Assembly: GCA_036936605.1 (NCBI GenBank)
Contig: JAUPFV010000002.1
Coordinates: 249,571,305 to 249,635,304 of the forward strand
Reading direction: 5' to 3'
Source: Limnanthes douglasii subsp. nivea
Lineage: Eukaryota; Streptophyta; Magnoliopsida; Brassicales; Limnanthaceae
Length of the DNA: 64,000 nucleotides
Part shown: piece by piece, positions 1 to 12,278 of the stretch
Position numbering within the stretch: the stretch's first letter is position 1
Layout: every line of letters starts with the position of its first letter
Notes under the pieces: model-generated
What the model saw: only the letters and a program-made list of their open reading frames with translations
What the model was told of the DNA's origin: nothing
Database searches by the model: none
Translations under genes and position numbers: made by a program

Positions 1-149
1 ATGTCGTGTTTCTATTACTTTTGCTACGGTTGACTTTGTTTTAAATAATTTATTAGTAGTATAATTTATTATTTATTATTTTATTTTTAATTAATGAAAA
101 TGGATTTTGATTTTATTTTGTTCGTATCTTTTAAATATGAAAAATATTA

Positions 150-460
150 TGACTAAGAAGGATATTGGATATTGGACCTGATGTGACTAGAGTGAGAATG
201 TAGAGAGAGAAAGTGGAAGAGAATATTATATTGCAGAATATCCCACCTACCAAGAATAATGGGTCTCCTTTTATAGTAGTGAAGGGTAGACCCATTAATG
301 TCCTTGGTGGGCTTGTTTTATTTCTCTTTTGGTCCTTCATTAAATACTTTGCTTACATATTATCCTCTAATAAGCGACAAATGCTATTACAGTCATATTA
401 ATTTCCTTCTATTCATAATTAACTCCTTGTTATTAATTCTGACGAATTATTCCCTTATCA
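150..460 (-). repeat. 3' LTR of element A
   Basis: This is the downstream LTR in minus-strand orientation and aligns without gaps to 3489-3799. The polypurine tract directly abuts it at 461-473, which fixes the orientation of the element. Confidence 0.8.
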
Positions 461-775
461 GTAGCCCCCCAGTCATCGGTCAAAGCCCCACAGTCTCTAT
501 TAAGCGATCGGGCGCGGAGACTTTCTTCCAACTAATGTCCGACCTTCTACTTCTTATTAGGAAACCGGGCTCGGACACTTTCTTCCAACTAAATGTAGTC
601 CCGACGCTGTTTATGAGTTACCCTGGGTCTGCTTCCGATCCCTCTTGGCGGTTTTTCCCATGGGCCCAGGCCGGTAATCCGGCTTTGAGAAGTAAATCGG
701 GTTAAAGTGGCCCATCTAGTGTCCTCGTCTGAGTTGGCTAGTATATGCTTAGCGTGCGTGTCAGGAGAAAAACGA

Positions 776-906
776 CACGTGTTCCACGATAACTCGAAGC
801 GTGCTTATCAGCACAGTCTCTTAAGGAGTCCTTTCGACTTCCCGCTGCTTTTCGTCACTTGGACTTCCCCGTACATGCAACGGCTAGGTGGGGTTTCCTA
901 TAAATA
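776..906 (+). promoter_or_regulatory. Putative antisense promoter of element A
   Basis: On the plus strand, antisense to the element, a CACGTG G-box at 776-781 is followed by TATAAATA at 899-906. An ATG at 991 opens a 24-codon Lys-rich ORF (MRHRYPKQKPKPKKKK, to 1065). The spacing and the position about 440 bp inside the 3' LTR resemble the antisense promoters of the elements ending at 42.7 and 59.8 kb. The long antisense coding region of those elements is missing here. The motifs are seen; promoter activity is inference. Confidence 0.45.
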
Positions 907-1107
907 CCTCACAAATACAAATTGCTCTCAGAGGCATTCTAAAGAGAGAAAGTGTTGTCCAGATTTTTCTAGAGAGAGAGAGTTTGTTTTATGAGACATA
1001 GGTACCCGAAGCAGAAACCAAAACCCAAAAAGAAGAAAGAACCAGTGTTCGGATTTGTAGACTAGGCTAGCATTGGTGACCGTGCTGAAGAATACCGACG
1101 CGCGGGA

Positions 1108-2085
1108 TTAATTTGGAGTCCTGACACCAAGCCATTCACGCCTGTACCGCAGCCCCACGATAGTTCGGTCTGATCGCATAATGACCGGAGGTGTCCTGAA
1201 CTTAGCGAAGGTGGATGTGAAGATTATATTGGCTGAGCTACCGGTATCAACCATAATACGCTGGACCTCTTCCCCCGCAATGGTCGCCCCGATAACGATG
1301 GTGTCTTCATGAGGGCCAGCTATATCCCTCATATCATCGTCGTCGAAATATAGGCTCGGTGAAGGGATACATTTTGAGTGGGGATAGGTTCGGGCTTCCA
1401 ACTGCGTAGCCAGATTCACGATATGTCGTTTCCTAGAGGAATGTGTGGTACCTGTCATAGAATCTCCACAAAAAATAGTCAATGATTCGAAAATTTTACA
1501 AAGGTTTCTCACATTCCCAATACTTCCCGCAGTTCCTTCTTCAATGATCCCGATGATGTTGCGATTCGCTTCTGGGTCGAGATATTCGATTGAAACATCA
1601 AACGGGTCGGTGACCTCGGAAATGGTCATGGCGGTTTCGGACTTCGGTATCGAGACGGCCTCTCTCGAAGTGGTATTCTGTTGAGATTTATTTTTCACGT
1701 ATTCTAGGAGGTTCCCGTGCTCTATCAACATCTGTATTTCCTTTTTGAGGGCAATGTAATCCTTGGTATCGTGCCCTACGTCTTCATGGTAGCGACAATA
1801 CCGGTTGTTCCTCTGCTCCCGAGGTGTTGGTATAGGGAAAGGCTTTCGATACATCCCGCTCTTCTTAGTCTTTTCGTAGATCGAAGACACGCATTCCGTC
1901 AAGTCAGCGAAGTAAGTGGGTCGGATCCATTTGTTAGACAAGGGTCGCGAAACCACTTGATTCGTCTGCTTTGTTTTTTGGCTCGGGGGAGCCGAAGGCT
2001 TGGCTGGCAAGGATTGGGTCAGAGGTATCGTGCTGACTGGCTGGGCTTGCTGAGCGTAGCTGAATTGAGCCCCTTGTTTTATCAC
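1108..2085 (-). pseudogene. gag C-terminus and aspartic protease of element A
   Basis: The reading frame of 325 codons is open. Near residues 95-110 it has a CRYHEDVGHDTKDY block, the degenerate zinc-knuckle-like motif typical of plant Tat-type gag. Toward the end it has IMVDTGSSANIIF, the catalytic D-T-G of the retropepsin family. The upstream flap region (DIAGPHEDTIVIGA) matches the other elements in this window. The frame ends soon after the catalytic motif and no reverse transcriptase follows, so the protease is truncated. In intact relatives the enzyme cuts the Gag-Pol polyprotein. Confidence 0.8.
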
Positions 2086-2199
2086 GACCGATGCTTGCGC
2101 GCTCTGCTGGATTTGCGCTGCCAGCTCGGACGCCTCGGTTTCTTCGATCAGTATCTGTTTTCTATTTGAGCCAGAAGGGCGGAAAACGTAAATGCTTAC

Positions 2200-3398
2200 G
2201 TTTTAGTTACTGCTTGCTTCATCGGTCCCGGGAGCAAGCCCAAGCGATACACGGTTAGTGCCACATTTTCCTCGCAATGGTCCAGGTTGGTCTCAACGTC
2301 AATAAAACGCCTGGTGTATTCCCTGAGGCTCTCTCCCAACCTCTACTTACAATTCATGATGGTGTCTCCATTAGCTCGGAAACTCTTGCTTCCGACGAAT
2401 TGCTGTCAAAACATCGTCCAGAACATCCCAAAGTTTCTGATACAACCTTGCGATAACCGGTTGTACCACTTGGACGCCCGATCCCGGAAGGTCATCGAAA
2501 ACGCCCGACATAGAAGTTTATTGTCATTGTCGAAACTCAACATAAAGTTTTTGAAAGCCTCCAAATGGTTATCCGAGTCCCTTTTTCTGTCATACTTTTT
2601 CAACTTGGAAATATCAAACCTCTTCGGGAGATGCCCCGATAATATCTCGTCGGACAACGGCGAAGCTCTCCAATTCATCCCGAATCTGGACGCTCCGCCT
2701 CCAAGCCCTTCTGTATGAATCCCGTAGAGACCTTCATCCCCGGGGTTGATAAATTAGCTACTAGTTCGGTACCTATGGTTTTGGTTGTTCGAAGGTTGCC
2801 ACTGGACTTGAGGTAGTGCTACCCGCTCTTATCTGTTTCCTGCTGGCATTTCTTCTTTCTCAAACGACGTCGGTGTTCTTTTTTCGGTGCTACCTTTCTT
2901 GTACTTAGGAGAGTCTGACCGGGGTGCCCTGTCACGTCGGGAACGGTTCTTCTGCGTGCGTTTGTTCAACATTTCCTGACGTCGGTACTCCCTTCCCGAT
3001 GAATCATCCGAAGTGTAATCGGCGGAGACGCCCCGGTTATCCTCCGGGTACCGCTCCTCTCTGGCATTCTGCATGTCCTCCGGACGAGGCTCCTGATAAT
3101 ATCCAACAAGTCGGGCCTCGATGCGATGTCCCGCAGTCGGGTTGCCTTCGTCGCGGTTATCTGCGAGTGGTTCTTTACCTTTTCCTTCGCGAACCCTTTT
3201 CTCGTCTAACGCCCGCTCTCTATCAGCGTTTAATCTGGAAATGTCTTCCAGGAGCTGTCTCTAGGTCATGATAAGGGCCGAACACTTGTCCCGACCCTGG
3301 GCGTAATACTCCCGACCCAGGGCTTCTTCGCCTTCAGATAACAAAACAGCTCGGGCCACTTCTCTCCCGACCCTCTCTCCAACAACTTCGTCATTCAT
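2200..3398 (-). pseudogene. gag remnant of element A
   Basis: A start codon at 3398 opens a charged N-terminal gag region beginning MNDEVVGERVG, with an in-frame stop after about 45 codons. An Arg/Lys/Ser-rich stretch follows (2829-3074). The capsid-like core at 2406-2678 contains the motifs KYDRKRDSDNHLEAF and LLCRAFSMTF and a SKWYNRL block. The same core is recognisable in the gag proteins of the elements at 32.8 kb and 52.4 kb (KYDGSKDPDNHLEQF, ALKWYNSL). Frames are interrupted between these blocks, so no full gag is encoded. In the family, gag forms the virus-like particle in the cytoplasm. Confidence 0.75.
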
Positions 3399-3488
3399 TC
3401 TTTAAGATGAGATCACGATTTTCAAAGAAAAAGATTCCTTTTTGGTATCACAGTTTCCCACAGACGGAGCCAATGATGAGAGAATAAA

Positions 3489-3799
3489 TGACTAAGAAGA
3501 ATATTGGATCTTGGACCTGATGTGACTAGAGTGAGAATTTAGAGAGAGAAAGCGGAAGAGAATATTATATTGCAGAATGTCCCACCTACCAAGAATAATG
3601 GGTCTCCTTTTATAGTAGTGAAAGGTGGACTCATTAATGTCCTTGGTGGGCTTGTTTTATTTCTCTTTTGGTCCTTCATTAAATACTTTGCTTACAAATT
3701 ATCCTCTAATAAGCGAAAAATGCTATTATAGCCATATTAATTTCCTTCTATTCATAATTAACTCCTTGTTATTAATTCTGGCGAATTATTCCCTTATCA
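3489..3799 (-). repeat. 5' LTR of element A
   Basis: This is the upstream LTR in minus-strand orientation. It starts with TGATAAGGG at 3799 and ends near 3489, followed inward by a possible primer binding site (TGGCTCCGTCTG on minus, about 3464-3475). It differs from the left LTR by about 13 bases over 311. The exact inner boundary could lie about 12 bp further left, because the similarity fades gradually there. Confidence 0.8.
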
Positions 3800-6639
3800 A
3801 TGAGATTAATTTGTATTAAAAAAAATTATTATTTGGATATCTTCTATAAATTGGATGCAATATTTAATTTCAGTAGATTTGAGATATTAAGTTCGTGATT
3901 CTTTTAATCAAAAAAAAATTTATGATATTTTTTTTAATATTTTCAAAAATATAAATAAAACCACTTAACATTTTATCATAATATGAAAGAAAAAAACTAA
4001 ATAAAACATGTTTTTGATATATTAGACTTCAACCCCTCCTTTCGAACCCTAGTTCTACCACTACTTCCTAGTCTCTTGATCGCATGTCGGCAATCCCTCT
4101 TCAAGGTATACCTCCACCAATGTCGTTATATTTATTTCGATGGGTACTTCGTAATATATACGTGTCAATGTCGTCGTATTGTTTTCAAGGGGTCTTAGGC
4201 ATGCATCATCATACTCTATTCAAGGTATAATAATCTTTAGTTTCTCCATAAGAAGTAGTAGATTATACTCTTATTACGAATCATCGCCTCTCTAATAAGA
4301 GTATAAACCACCTAACATATTTAATATTCTACATCAGACTAAATAACTTAACATATTTGAAGATCACATGTACAACAATATTAAATACGTGTTTATGATC
4401 ATCTTATTTGTAACAAATTATTTGTATTCATCATATAGCTTTGTATATCTTCAAATAATTTCATGTAATGTTCATATACATATGACACATCAATATTATA
4501 ATCTACATAAAATAATTTTACTTTTCCGATCAAAATCTTAACCACCTTCTTGTATAATTTTTTTAACAATTAAGAAAAGATTCGTAACAACGTGTATAAA
4601 AAATAAGAACAATAAAAAATATAAAAAAAAAATATGAATTTACATACATTTTCAACTTTGCGTTTATCGGCACCTCTGATTGCAACAAAACCGTCATAGT
4701 TAATTAGCTTAAAACTTTACTTTAAAATGAATATAGATTCATAATAAAAGCTCAAACAGTAATCATTACTCGTTATAAAATAGTAGTTTGATTTGTCTTT
4801 TTTATTTGTGTTTTTTTCTTTGTTCAAGTGAACTAATTACTAAACTATTACCTTCAGCTTCTATGGATTTTTTTAATGTTGAATATAGTTTTATAGAAAA
4901 ATAAACAAAGTTTATAATTGAACCAAAAATTGAAATAAAGTATACACGTAACGATTATTCATTAGATTGTAAAATGATGGACAAAATAATGCACCTAATG
5001 TACATATAGACATTTTTCATAGAATAATGCTTGTAAACATTTAAATTCTCTAAATATTATGAGTTTGTTGCATCCATTGAGATAGACATTAATGTCTATC
5101 TCGATGGACATAAATACACTTGTAATAAATATTTGTACTATAAGTATAAGATAAGTCTGCCCAAAAAATCTATCTATATTTCTCTTTAAAATATCATTAC
5201 ACATCAATGATGTTATTTGTGAGAAACATTGATTTTTTTAATCTTTAATCTCTACATAATGGTGAGCACCTACAACATCAATGAACTCCTCGGCCAATTC
5301 TACATAGGAAATAACATATCTACTTCCCCATCAAACTCATTAACTAAGTCACACTTCTTGAAAATGATATGTCGATAACTCGTTGTCCATTTCAAAAGAC
5401 TTGCATTTGGCACATTTCATCAGGAAGTTAAAAAAACCCAAAAAGTCCCAAGATAAATTATTTATTGTTAGCGTTGCAACACGATTAGAGTCTTAATGAG
5501 TTAAAAGTGTATTATTTTTATAACAAAAATTGGCAACACAAAGACTGCCTAGGATAAGAGAGCCCACTAATACATCAAAACATAACAAAGTCATGACACC
5601 CAATACAATGTAAACCGTATATTAACCCGCGTTGATCATAAATCATTAGACTAGTAATTGTTTCTACTTGAAAATAAGATACAAAGGCTCACTGATTTAT
5701 GATATCTTTTTTTATATAAAAGAATACCTAGGAATGAAGAGGCTAAGGTTGCGCTCAGAATGGATCATTGAGAAAAAAATGCATGTCTTTACTCTCCACG
5801 AAAGACCCTTTTATGCTCAAAACTTAAAATGGTCGAGAAAATGATACACATCTAAAAAAATTCACGACTAGAACAAGACATTGAAAAAATATTGAGGGTT
5901 GACTATATCTCCAATGCTATAAAATAATTGAACAATGGCTAAGACAACATCTAAAATCCGTATGTTGATGCCCTGATTATTTAGGTAATCTTTAACATAG
6001 CCGAGGTTTCACAACTCTTCGTAAAACGCGCTCATCAACTAACATTATCTTCAAAACAACATATGAATGTATTAAAATGTACATAATCTCCAATATATAT
6101 AAACAAAACATATTTATCCAATGAACAAACTTTTGTTATCGACGCACGCTTGGCCTATAAAATATCTTTATTTGATCTTGGTTGAAAAATATCATATCAG
6201 TTACATCATATCATCGTCAATTCATGAGTTACTCCATAATAAATAAAACAACTATAGTTCGAGATGATAAAATCCAAATATAAGAAATCTTATGATTAGC
6301 TCAATGTAGTAATACATATCACGATTTTGTAGAAGACGCCGTAAAAAATTCTAACCACATAGAGATTCCCTCAGAAACATCATAGTATAGGCAAAAGAAA
6401 AACTCACTGAAGTAAAACTCAATACCACTTTTTATTATACTAGTTGGTGTGATGTTACTCAATAATGGACATAACATTTTAGTAACTTTACTCACTGTCA
6501 ACCTTAATAAAAATTTCTGGATAATTCTAGACGACACCGACATTTACCATAAAATTATCTCTCACAAAAAAAGAGAAAGTAATACAGATCGAGTTAAGCA
6601 ACATCGATAGCATTTCCTCATGCACATGTCAAAATTATA
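3800..6639. other. AT-rich interval without a recognisable gene
   Basis: I see no coding frame with family resemblance on either strand. The sequence is AT-rich with short ORFs only. The right part may hold the unreadable gag and protease portion of the decayed gypsy element that becomes recognisable at about 6640. The only distinct structure noted is the palindrome at 5073-5108. Confidence 0.5.
5073..5108. repeat. 36-bp near-perfect palindrome
   Basis: Two 18-bp arms meet at 5090/5091 with no spacer. The core GAGATAGACATT is perfectly mirrored, and there is one mismatch in the outer part. No gene or terminator role is evident. Confidence 0.7.
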
Positions 6640-9270
6640 AATAAAAAGGTTCACCAATAATTAAAGGTTGACCTTATTCTTGAAGTTTTTCTCTACTTAG
6701 GGAGAAAAACTTCAAGTTAGGTAAAACAAAAAAATATGAAAATTATAGAATTTAAATCGACTTCATTAACCTCAACTTAGCATGCCTAATGACTCGTTCT
6801 TATCACCGCGTATCTACAAAATGGTCGAATTTACTGAAGAACAAACTAGTATAATATATCGATACTTACTTCAGATATAAATATTTCCAAATGGAAGAGC
6901 ATAACCAAGCCAACATTGCTTTATCATTAAGGATTGTTTGTAATGGTATAAGGACATATTTTTTAGGATAAAAAATTTAGAGACTACTTACCAACGAGTA
7001 GTGGATATGATATTTTATCCCCAAATTGACCAAAAATAGGAAGTCGACATCAATGATATGTTTATCAAATTAAAATATTATTACACACGCATTGTAGATC
7101 TGGAAAAAACTTTCAAATTTATTCATGAATACAATCTTGAATTCAATTTGGAAATATAATTTTATGGCATAACAACTGGCTAGTTCTTTGCTTTCCTTCT
7201 CCATCAGAATATCATCAAAGATGAACCAAATAAATTACAATACCTAAAACATATGAGATCGCCCAAGAATTTAAGGGAAACGTAACTCATAACTAGAAAT
7301 ATTATGTCACTTAATTATTTTCTTTTCGAAAATTTAGAAAAATACGTATCGTGTGTGAGGTCGATTTCAAACAAATTAAGTCATGTATACCATCATTTGA
7401 TATAATCTTAAAACCAAATACCTATGAACTTATCATCCTCTACTTGGTCATCTCTGACCATGCAGTTTGTAGTGTCTGTCTTGACAACAACACATAAAAA
7501 CAATATATTACGTTGGTAAAGTGTAAAAGCGGAAGAAAACCTGTTACGCCCTAGCTCACAATGCTATCTTTTGTATTTGTCATCTCTACTAGAATAAATA
7601 TGATTCTATTTCAGAAATTAACAAATAGTAATCCTTAATAATATCTTCTTTGATAGAGACTTCACACAATGAAAAAGTTTATTGACCATATAATGGTATC
7701 AAAGGCTAATCATTTGCCAATTTTATTATTGAGTTTTATCCATGTAGAAATACAATCGAAAAACAAATAATTGAGGCTTAGAAAATAACTAATGAATACA
7801 TGATGTACACAAGAAAATCCTCAAATGACAAAGGTTAAAGTATCAATATTTACGCCATTTCACCTAACCATGATTTATACCTTACCTTTACAATCAGTTT
7901 CCATGCAACAAATAAGAAAGGATACAAATTAACGTTCATCACCATATAGATAACCTTTGTATGTGGAGCACAAAATATCAAGTAAAAGTCCAATTGTTAG
8001 TTGGCCATCAAATACCTCCAGAACAAATATACACCAATGACCAGATAATGTCTAAGTATCAACAAACGATAAGTAAATTACATCATTCGGTTAGAAAATT
8101 CACTTGAATACAATTACCAAAAGATGAAAATATAAAGAACGCATTCATATTCCATGTCGCATATGAAGAAAGAACCTCATCATATTATACAAAGGAAATT
8201 TTGTCATTCAAAATATCAGCCTTGACGATGAGTTCCACGATATAACTTAAACGGTATTAGAAATCAACACAGTTAAATCATGGAAGCAATATGGTTCAAA
8301 CATCAGTGCCCACACTTTGTACAAAAGATTCTCACTGCATGTTATAATTGGACAACAATGATAAGTAATCTTAATAATTGTTTTGGTATTGCGATAAGTC
8401 TTAACGGTTAGCCAACCTCATATGTATACTACCGAAAATGAATATTTCTATAATGGAATTGTGTCGCTCTGATTATTGGAGAAATACAACTATGGACCCT
8501 CTCAAAACAAGGCAATGATGAGTATAATACCAAATAATCATGGTCGAATATTTTACTAAATGGGTTGAAGCTCAAGCGACCAAAATAATTACAAAAAAAA
8601 CATGATTTGTTCTGTATAATGATAAATTATTCACAATTTCAACATAATAAGAATCCATAGTCTCAAAGGATAGGACTCACTGCCAGAAGAATATGTTGAT
8701 AATAATGTTTTAAGTTTTGCATCAAATGAAAATTTTCCTTTTTTACTCTTAAGGTACAAAGATAACAATTCTTGTAAAAAATTTAAAACCTCGACAAAGC
8801 AAAGTAAATGAGCTGAAAATTATATTATGGTCCTACATAACGATAGAGAAAGTGTAACAAATGAAATTTTATCTTACTTTACGTATATAATTAAAACATT
8901 CATCTATAAAATCAACATTGTTTCACCATGATTTACTACTATAATAATTCAATAAATAACGCATCTACAACTATCAAAATTAACTTTCTAGAGAAACGTC
9001 GTGAGAGGTCGCATAATAAGGCAAGACCATTGTATGAAACTGATTATTAAACACTTCAATAAAATTATAAATCTAATGAATTCTAATTAAAGGACCTTAT
9101 TTTATGATAAATTTTGCAACACGCCCAAATCCTAAAAAAGAAAGCTTGATATAAATCAGAAATGTCTTTACATTATTGCAGATAGTTTTTGACGGAAAAT
9201 CTACAAGTTGATTGATCCATTAGAGAATGGAATAAAACATTCATAGAACATAAAACATCTAAAAAATATT
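6640..9270 (+). pseudogene. Decayed Ty3/gypsy pol (RT, RNase H, integrase remnants)
   Basis: Conceptual translation with many stops and shifts still follows the order of a gypsy pol. At about 6740-6790 there is IDFINLNLAC (family: VDFTDLNKAC). At 6783-6840 comes DSF.SPRIYKMVEFT (family: DSFPLPRIDQLVDST). At 6990-7160 are TYQRVVDMIF, then EVDINDMFIKL at the YIDDM site, then LEKTF. At 7420-7490 is a YLVISDHAVCSV block from RNase H. At 8540-8590 is VEYFTKWVEAQATKI from the integrase core, and the end near 9200-9260 resembles the integrase C-terminus. The element is far older than the others here. LTRs could not be delimited. Confidence 0.75.
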
Positions 9271-10299
9271 TCATGTAGTACACTTTTTTTAAATAAAAAA
9301 ACTTTTATTTTTTAATTATATGAATAATCTAGCTTACGCTAAATTTTGTAAACGTTAATAGATTTTTATAAAATTAAGCATTTTCCTTTTGTTCCCCTAG
9401 CTATTTTGTAAGACATAATATTATAAATCAAATAATATGGATATGTAAGATCATTTAGTCAATCTAGTATCCGATTAGTCATCCACCAATATACGAAATG
9501 ATCGACGCTAAGACCTCAACTTACATGTTACCAATATTGTACGACATAGTTGACATTGGTCGAGACATCAACTAATATATTTTAATATGATAGTATTATC
9601 ACGGTTAACATTGACCAATATATTAATTAATATAATATCACTTCTACGATTGATACACATCACCATTAACAAATTTGACACACGACAAACATCACAAATA
9701 ACCAAACATTTTGAAAGTTACACTTGTAGATAAAAAAATAAACCAAGGAAGATGAATATGGTTTTATAGTAATGTAGAAAGATAAAGAAAAATAGCTAGA
9801 AAGGTCTCTATATATATAGATAGAGACATCAATTCGAAATAAGAGAACAAGGATGTGGGATACAAACATAATTAGAAAAAGACTAAGATGCTAACATCCC
9901 CTCTCAAACTCATGATCAAACTCATGATGGCTTAGTGATAAGCATCAAAAGTTCGTCAAGAAAACAAAAAATAATATATTTATTTGCGAAGAACTTCGGA
10001 AGTTACCTTCAATCTTTCAAAATTATTCATACGTCTTCTTCACACCGCTTACAAAGTCCCACAAGGCTCATCGTAATGAAATCAAGAAACCTAAGATGAA
10101 CAAAAAAAACTTCAAGTAGAGGAATGGACCCAAAGTTCTTGAGTAACCAGAGGTACGCAAGGAAGCACAACAATAGGCACTAGAGAACTCTTTGGTTGAT
10201 GAGTATAAATTTAATATTCTCCACAACTTCTTCAAGTATTATTTATCACACATCTTCTTCAAGTATTGTTCTTCGCATTTCTTCTACCTCATCATCTTC
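9271..10299. other. AT-rich interval, no gene seen
   Basis: No coding frame is supported. A stretch around 9740-9900 shares a word pattern with 11150-11290 (GATGTGG.ATACAAACATAAT followed by a GACTAA..TG.TAACA block). These may be two copies of an unnamed short repeat flanking the SINE. Confidence 0.4.
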
Positions 10300-10620
10300 T
10301 TTAACCAAATATTCAATTCAAATACTAAATCTCAAACCTCCAACTCTAAATCTCAAACCATCAAATTTCAAACATCAAACGAAATCCAAAAACCAAACGA
10401 AATCTAAACAAATCCAAACAAATCAAAACGACAAACGCTGATCTAAACAAATGTCAGACATAATCCAAACCTCAAACAAAATCTAACCACCAAACGAATC
10501 CAAACAAAATCTATACCAAATCCAAAACTAAATCCAAATACCAAGTCCAAATCCAAACAAAATATATACGAAGTCCAAATCCAAATTAAAATCTAAGGTT
10601 CTAATTAAAATCAAAATTGA
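10300..10620 (+). repeat. Low-complexity AATCCAAAC-type degenerate repeat
   Basis: About 320 bp are built from imperfect iterations of AAATCCAAAC / AAATCTCAAAC-like units. The short ORFs across it are products of the composition and show no protein family resemblance. Confidence 0.7.
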
Positions 10621-10646
10621 ACCCACGGTTTTACCAGCAAAAATGT

Positions 10647-10869
10647 CAAGGGGGTAGCCGAGTTGGTTGAGTAAGGCATGCTTGTGACCAAAGGTCATGA
10701 GTTCGAGTCCCTCTACAAACTCTTTCTCGGCTGAGCTTGTCACCTTATATGGTTTACCTTCTGGCGTTGGTTTGCAGGCTATTGCATCAGACTGAGGGTT
10801 TACCCTGTGCGCACTCATTGCACTCTGAGTAGCTGTTGTGGGTTCCCTCCGGGAAAAAAAGGAAAAAAA
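10647..10869 (+). mobile_element. tRNA-derived SINE, copy 1
   Basis: The left end resembles a tRNA gene with a pol III box A (TAGCCGAGTTGG, 10655-10666) and box B (GGTCATGAGTTCGAGTCC, about 10693-10710). A tRNA-unrelated body follows, and the element ends in an A-rich tail at 10854-10869. A short flanking repeat AAAAATG occurs on both sides and may be the target duplication. The same element lies inverted at 60326-60571. The tRNA-like head is not a functional tRNA gene, because the 3' half does not complete an acceptor stem. Confidence 0.85.
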
Positions 10870-11536
10870 TGCTACACTGTTGCAGTAGCTATTTCTTCTG
10901 AATCGTAGCACCAAATCACAATCTAATCGGTCAGATTGAAGGATTAGATGTCTCGAACATAGTGTCCGAAATCCAAAAACAAACGACACTGTTTGCCTCT
11001 CGATCAGGTCTATTGATCGTGGCTTCACACACCATATCCGAAAATCGAAAAATTTCTCTTTTTTTTCTCTTTCGTCGAACCGGCCGGCAACGGAGGACAT
11101 AAAAACTTAAACTCAATATCTAATCTTACACTCTCATAAAGAAAAAACGACTAGAGTTTAATTGTAAATTAGAAGGATAAGTAAAATAGCTAAAAAAGTT
11201 TCAATATAGATAAAAACACTAATAAATAATAAAATATTGATGTGGAATACAAACATAATATGAAAAGACTAATATGTTAACAGCCCCAATTAGAGGATCC
11301 TCAATAAATACTTTATTTTTTAGTAAAATATAGATTATATTTGAGTAATGTAAATTTAAATATTACATTTTTTTTCCAACAGGTAGTGTATATTTAAAGT
11401 AGTTATTAACCCCTAAATTAATAAGAGAATAATAAGGAAAATAACAAATAAGTTTTACCTATTGTGTAACTGCTACTACAAATATACCTCATATGCTAAT
11501 AAATATAATAAATATAGATAATCTTTTACCGTATTT

Positions 11537-11580
<44 letters not shown>

Positions 11581-12278
11581 CGTTAAATTTACTCTTTTGA
11601 TCTTTTGAACTAATAACGTCTAGTTCAAAATATTAAAATATGCTAATATATATATCCGGATGTCGGAATATGTTTAATACAACCTTCAAAATATACAGTC
11701 ATTTCCAAATAAATATCACAAGACAATGGACAAATATAGAAGAACCTCACCGCAACCAAAATTTGGTATAAGTTTGAATCTTTGCCAACCATTCTTAACT
11801 ATAAAATAACAACCTTGACCGATGGGCATGGAGGTATCCTATTGCAATGGTAAAAGAAAAAAAATATTATAGTATTTATTTTCTCGCTTGCACACTACAT
11901 GTACCAAGGTCTAATTGTGGGTAAGTTAAAGGATATTTTAAACAACTCAAAAAATTTAAAAGAAGATTAATAATTGATAAGAGAGAAACCACAAAATAAT
12001 ATAAACATTAAAACCCTAAAGTGGATCTTAAAATCATCCAACAAAGTAAATTGCAACCTAAATAATAATACTGAAAAAAATCACACCGTCATGATAAAAT
12101 GCTAGTTTATTTTGATCTGATTCACAGGAAAACTGTTACCAAGCAATCAATACTGCCATTTCATTAATAATTACTACTCCAGTTACAAATTTGGATATTA
12201 TCCTTCCTATATAACAAGCAGACAATACTACCAAATGGAACAAAACCTCACAACAATTATTAAATTATTGAAGAAAAT
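10870..12278. other. Intergenic interval with (TA)n microsatellite
   Basis: No gene is seen. A perfect TA dinucleotide run of about 19 units lies at 11541-11578. A small inverted repeat (TTTTGAACTA / TAGTTCAAAA) follows at about 11603-11630. The right end, about 12100-12278, is likely the 3' UTR of the kinase gene that ends at 12279. Confidence 0.6.

Larger units (their letters stand above)
150..3799 (-). mobile_element. Element A: internally deleted Ty3/gypsy LTR retrotransposon
   Basis: Two 311-bp direct repeats (150-460 and 3489-3799) bound a 3.0-kb interior. On the minus strand the interior reads gag then aspartic protease, so the right repeat is the 5' LTR. The LTRs begin with TGATAAGGG and end in CA on that strand. 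A polypurine tract with six G lies just inside the left LTR (461-473 as C-rich sequence on plus). Reverse transcriptase, RNase H and integrase are absent, so the element cannot move by itself. About 13 substitutions separate the two LTRs. I could not find a matching 5-bp target duplication (left flank TATTA, right flank ATGAG). Gag resembles that of the two larger elements downstream, which points to a related Tat-type lineage. Confidence 0.85.

Noticed and set aside
1717..2169. ORF on plus across the element A protease region
   Set aside because: It is antisense shadow of the gag-protease frame, with no recognisable domain.
6679..6716. Hairpin with 15-bp perfect arms (CTTGAAGTTTTTCTC) as a terminator or small-RNA gene
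   Set aside because: It lies inside the decayed gypsy pol with no transcript context; noted only as a structure.
10655..10716. A tRNA gene
   Set aside because: Box A and box B are present, but the 3' half does not form an acceptor stem and the sequence continues into a SINE body with an A-rich tail, as does the second copy at 60.5 kb.
10528..11100. A 190-codon ORF on minus
   Set aside because: It runs through the SINE and the low-complexity repeat in antisense; its length comes from composition, and no domain is visible.
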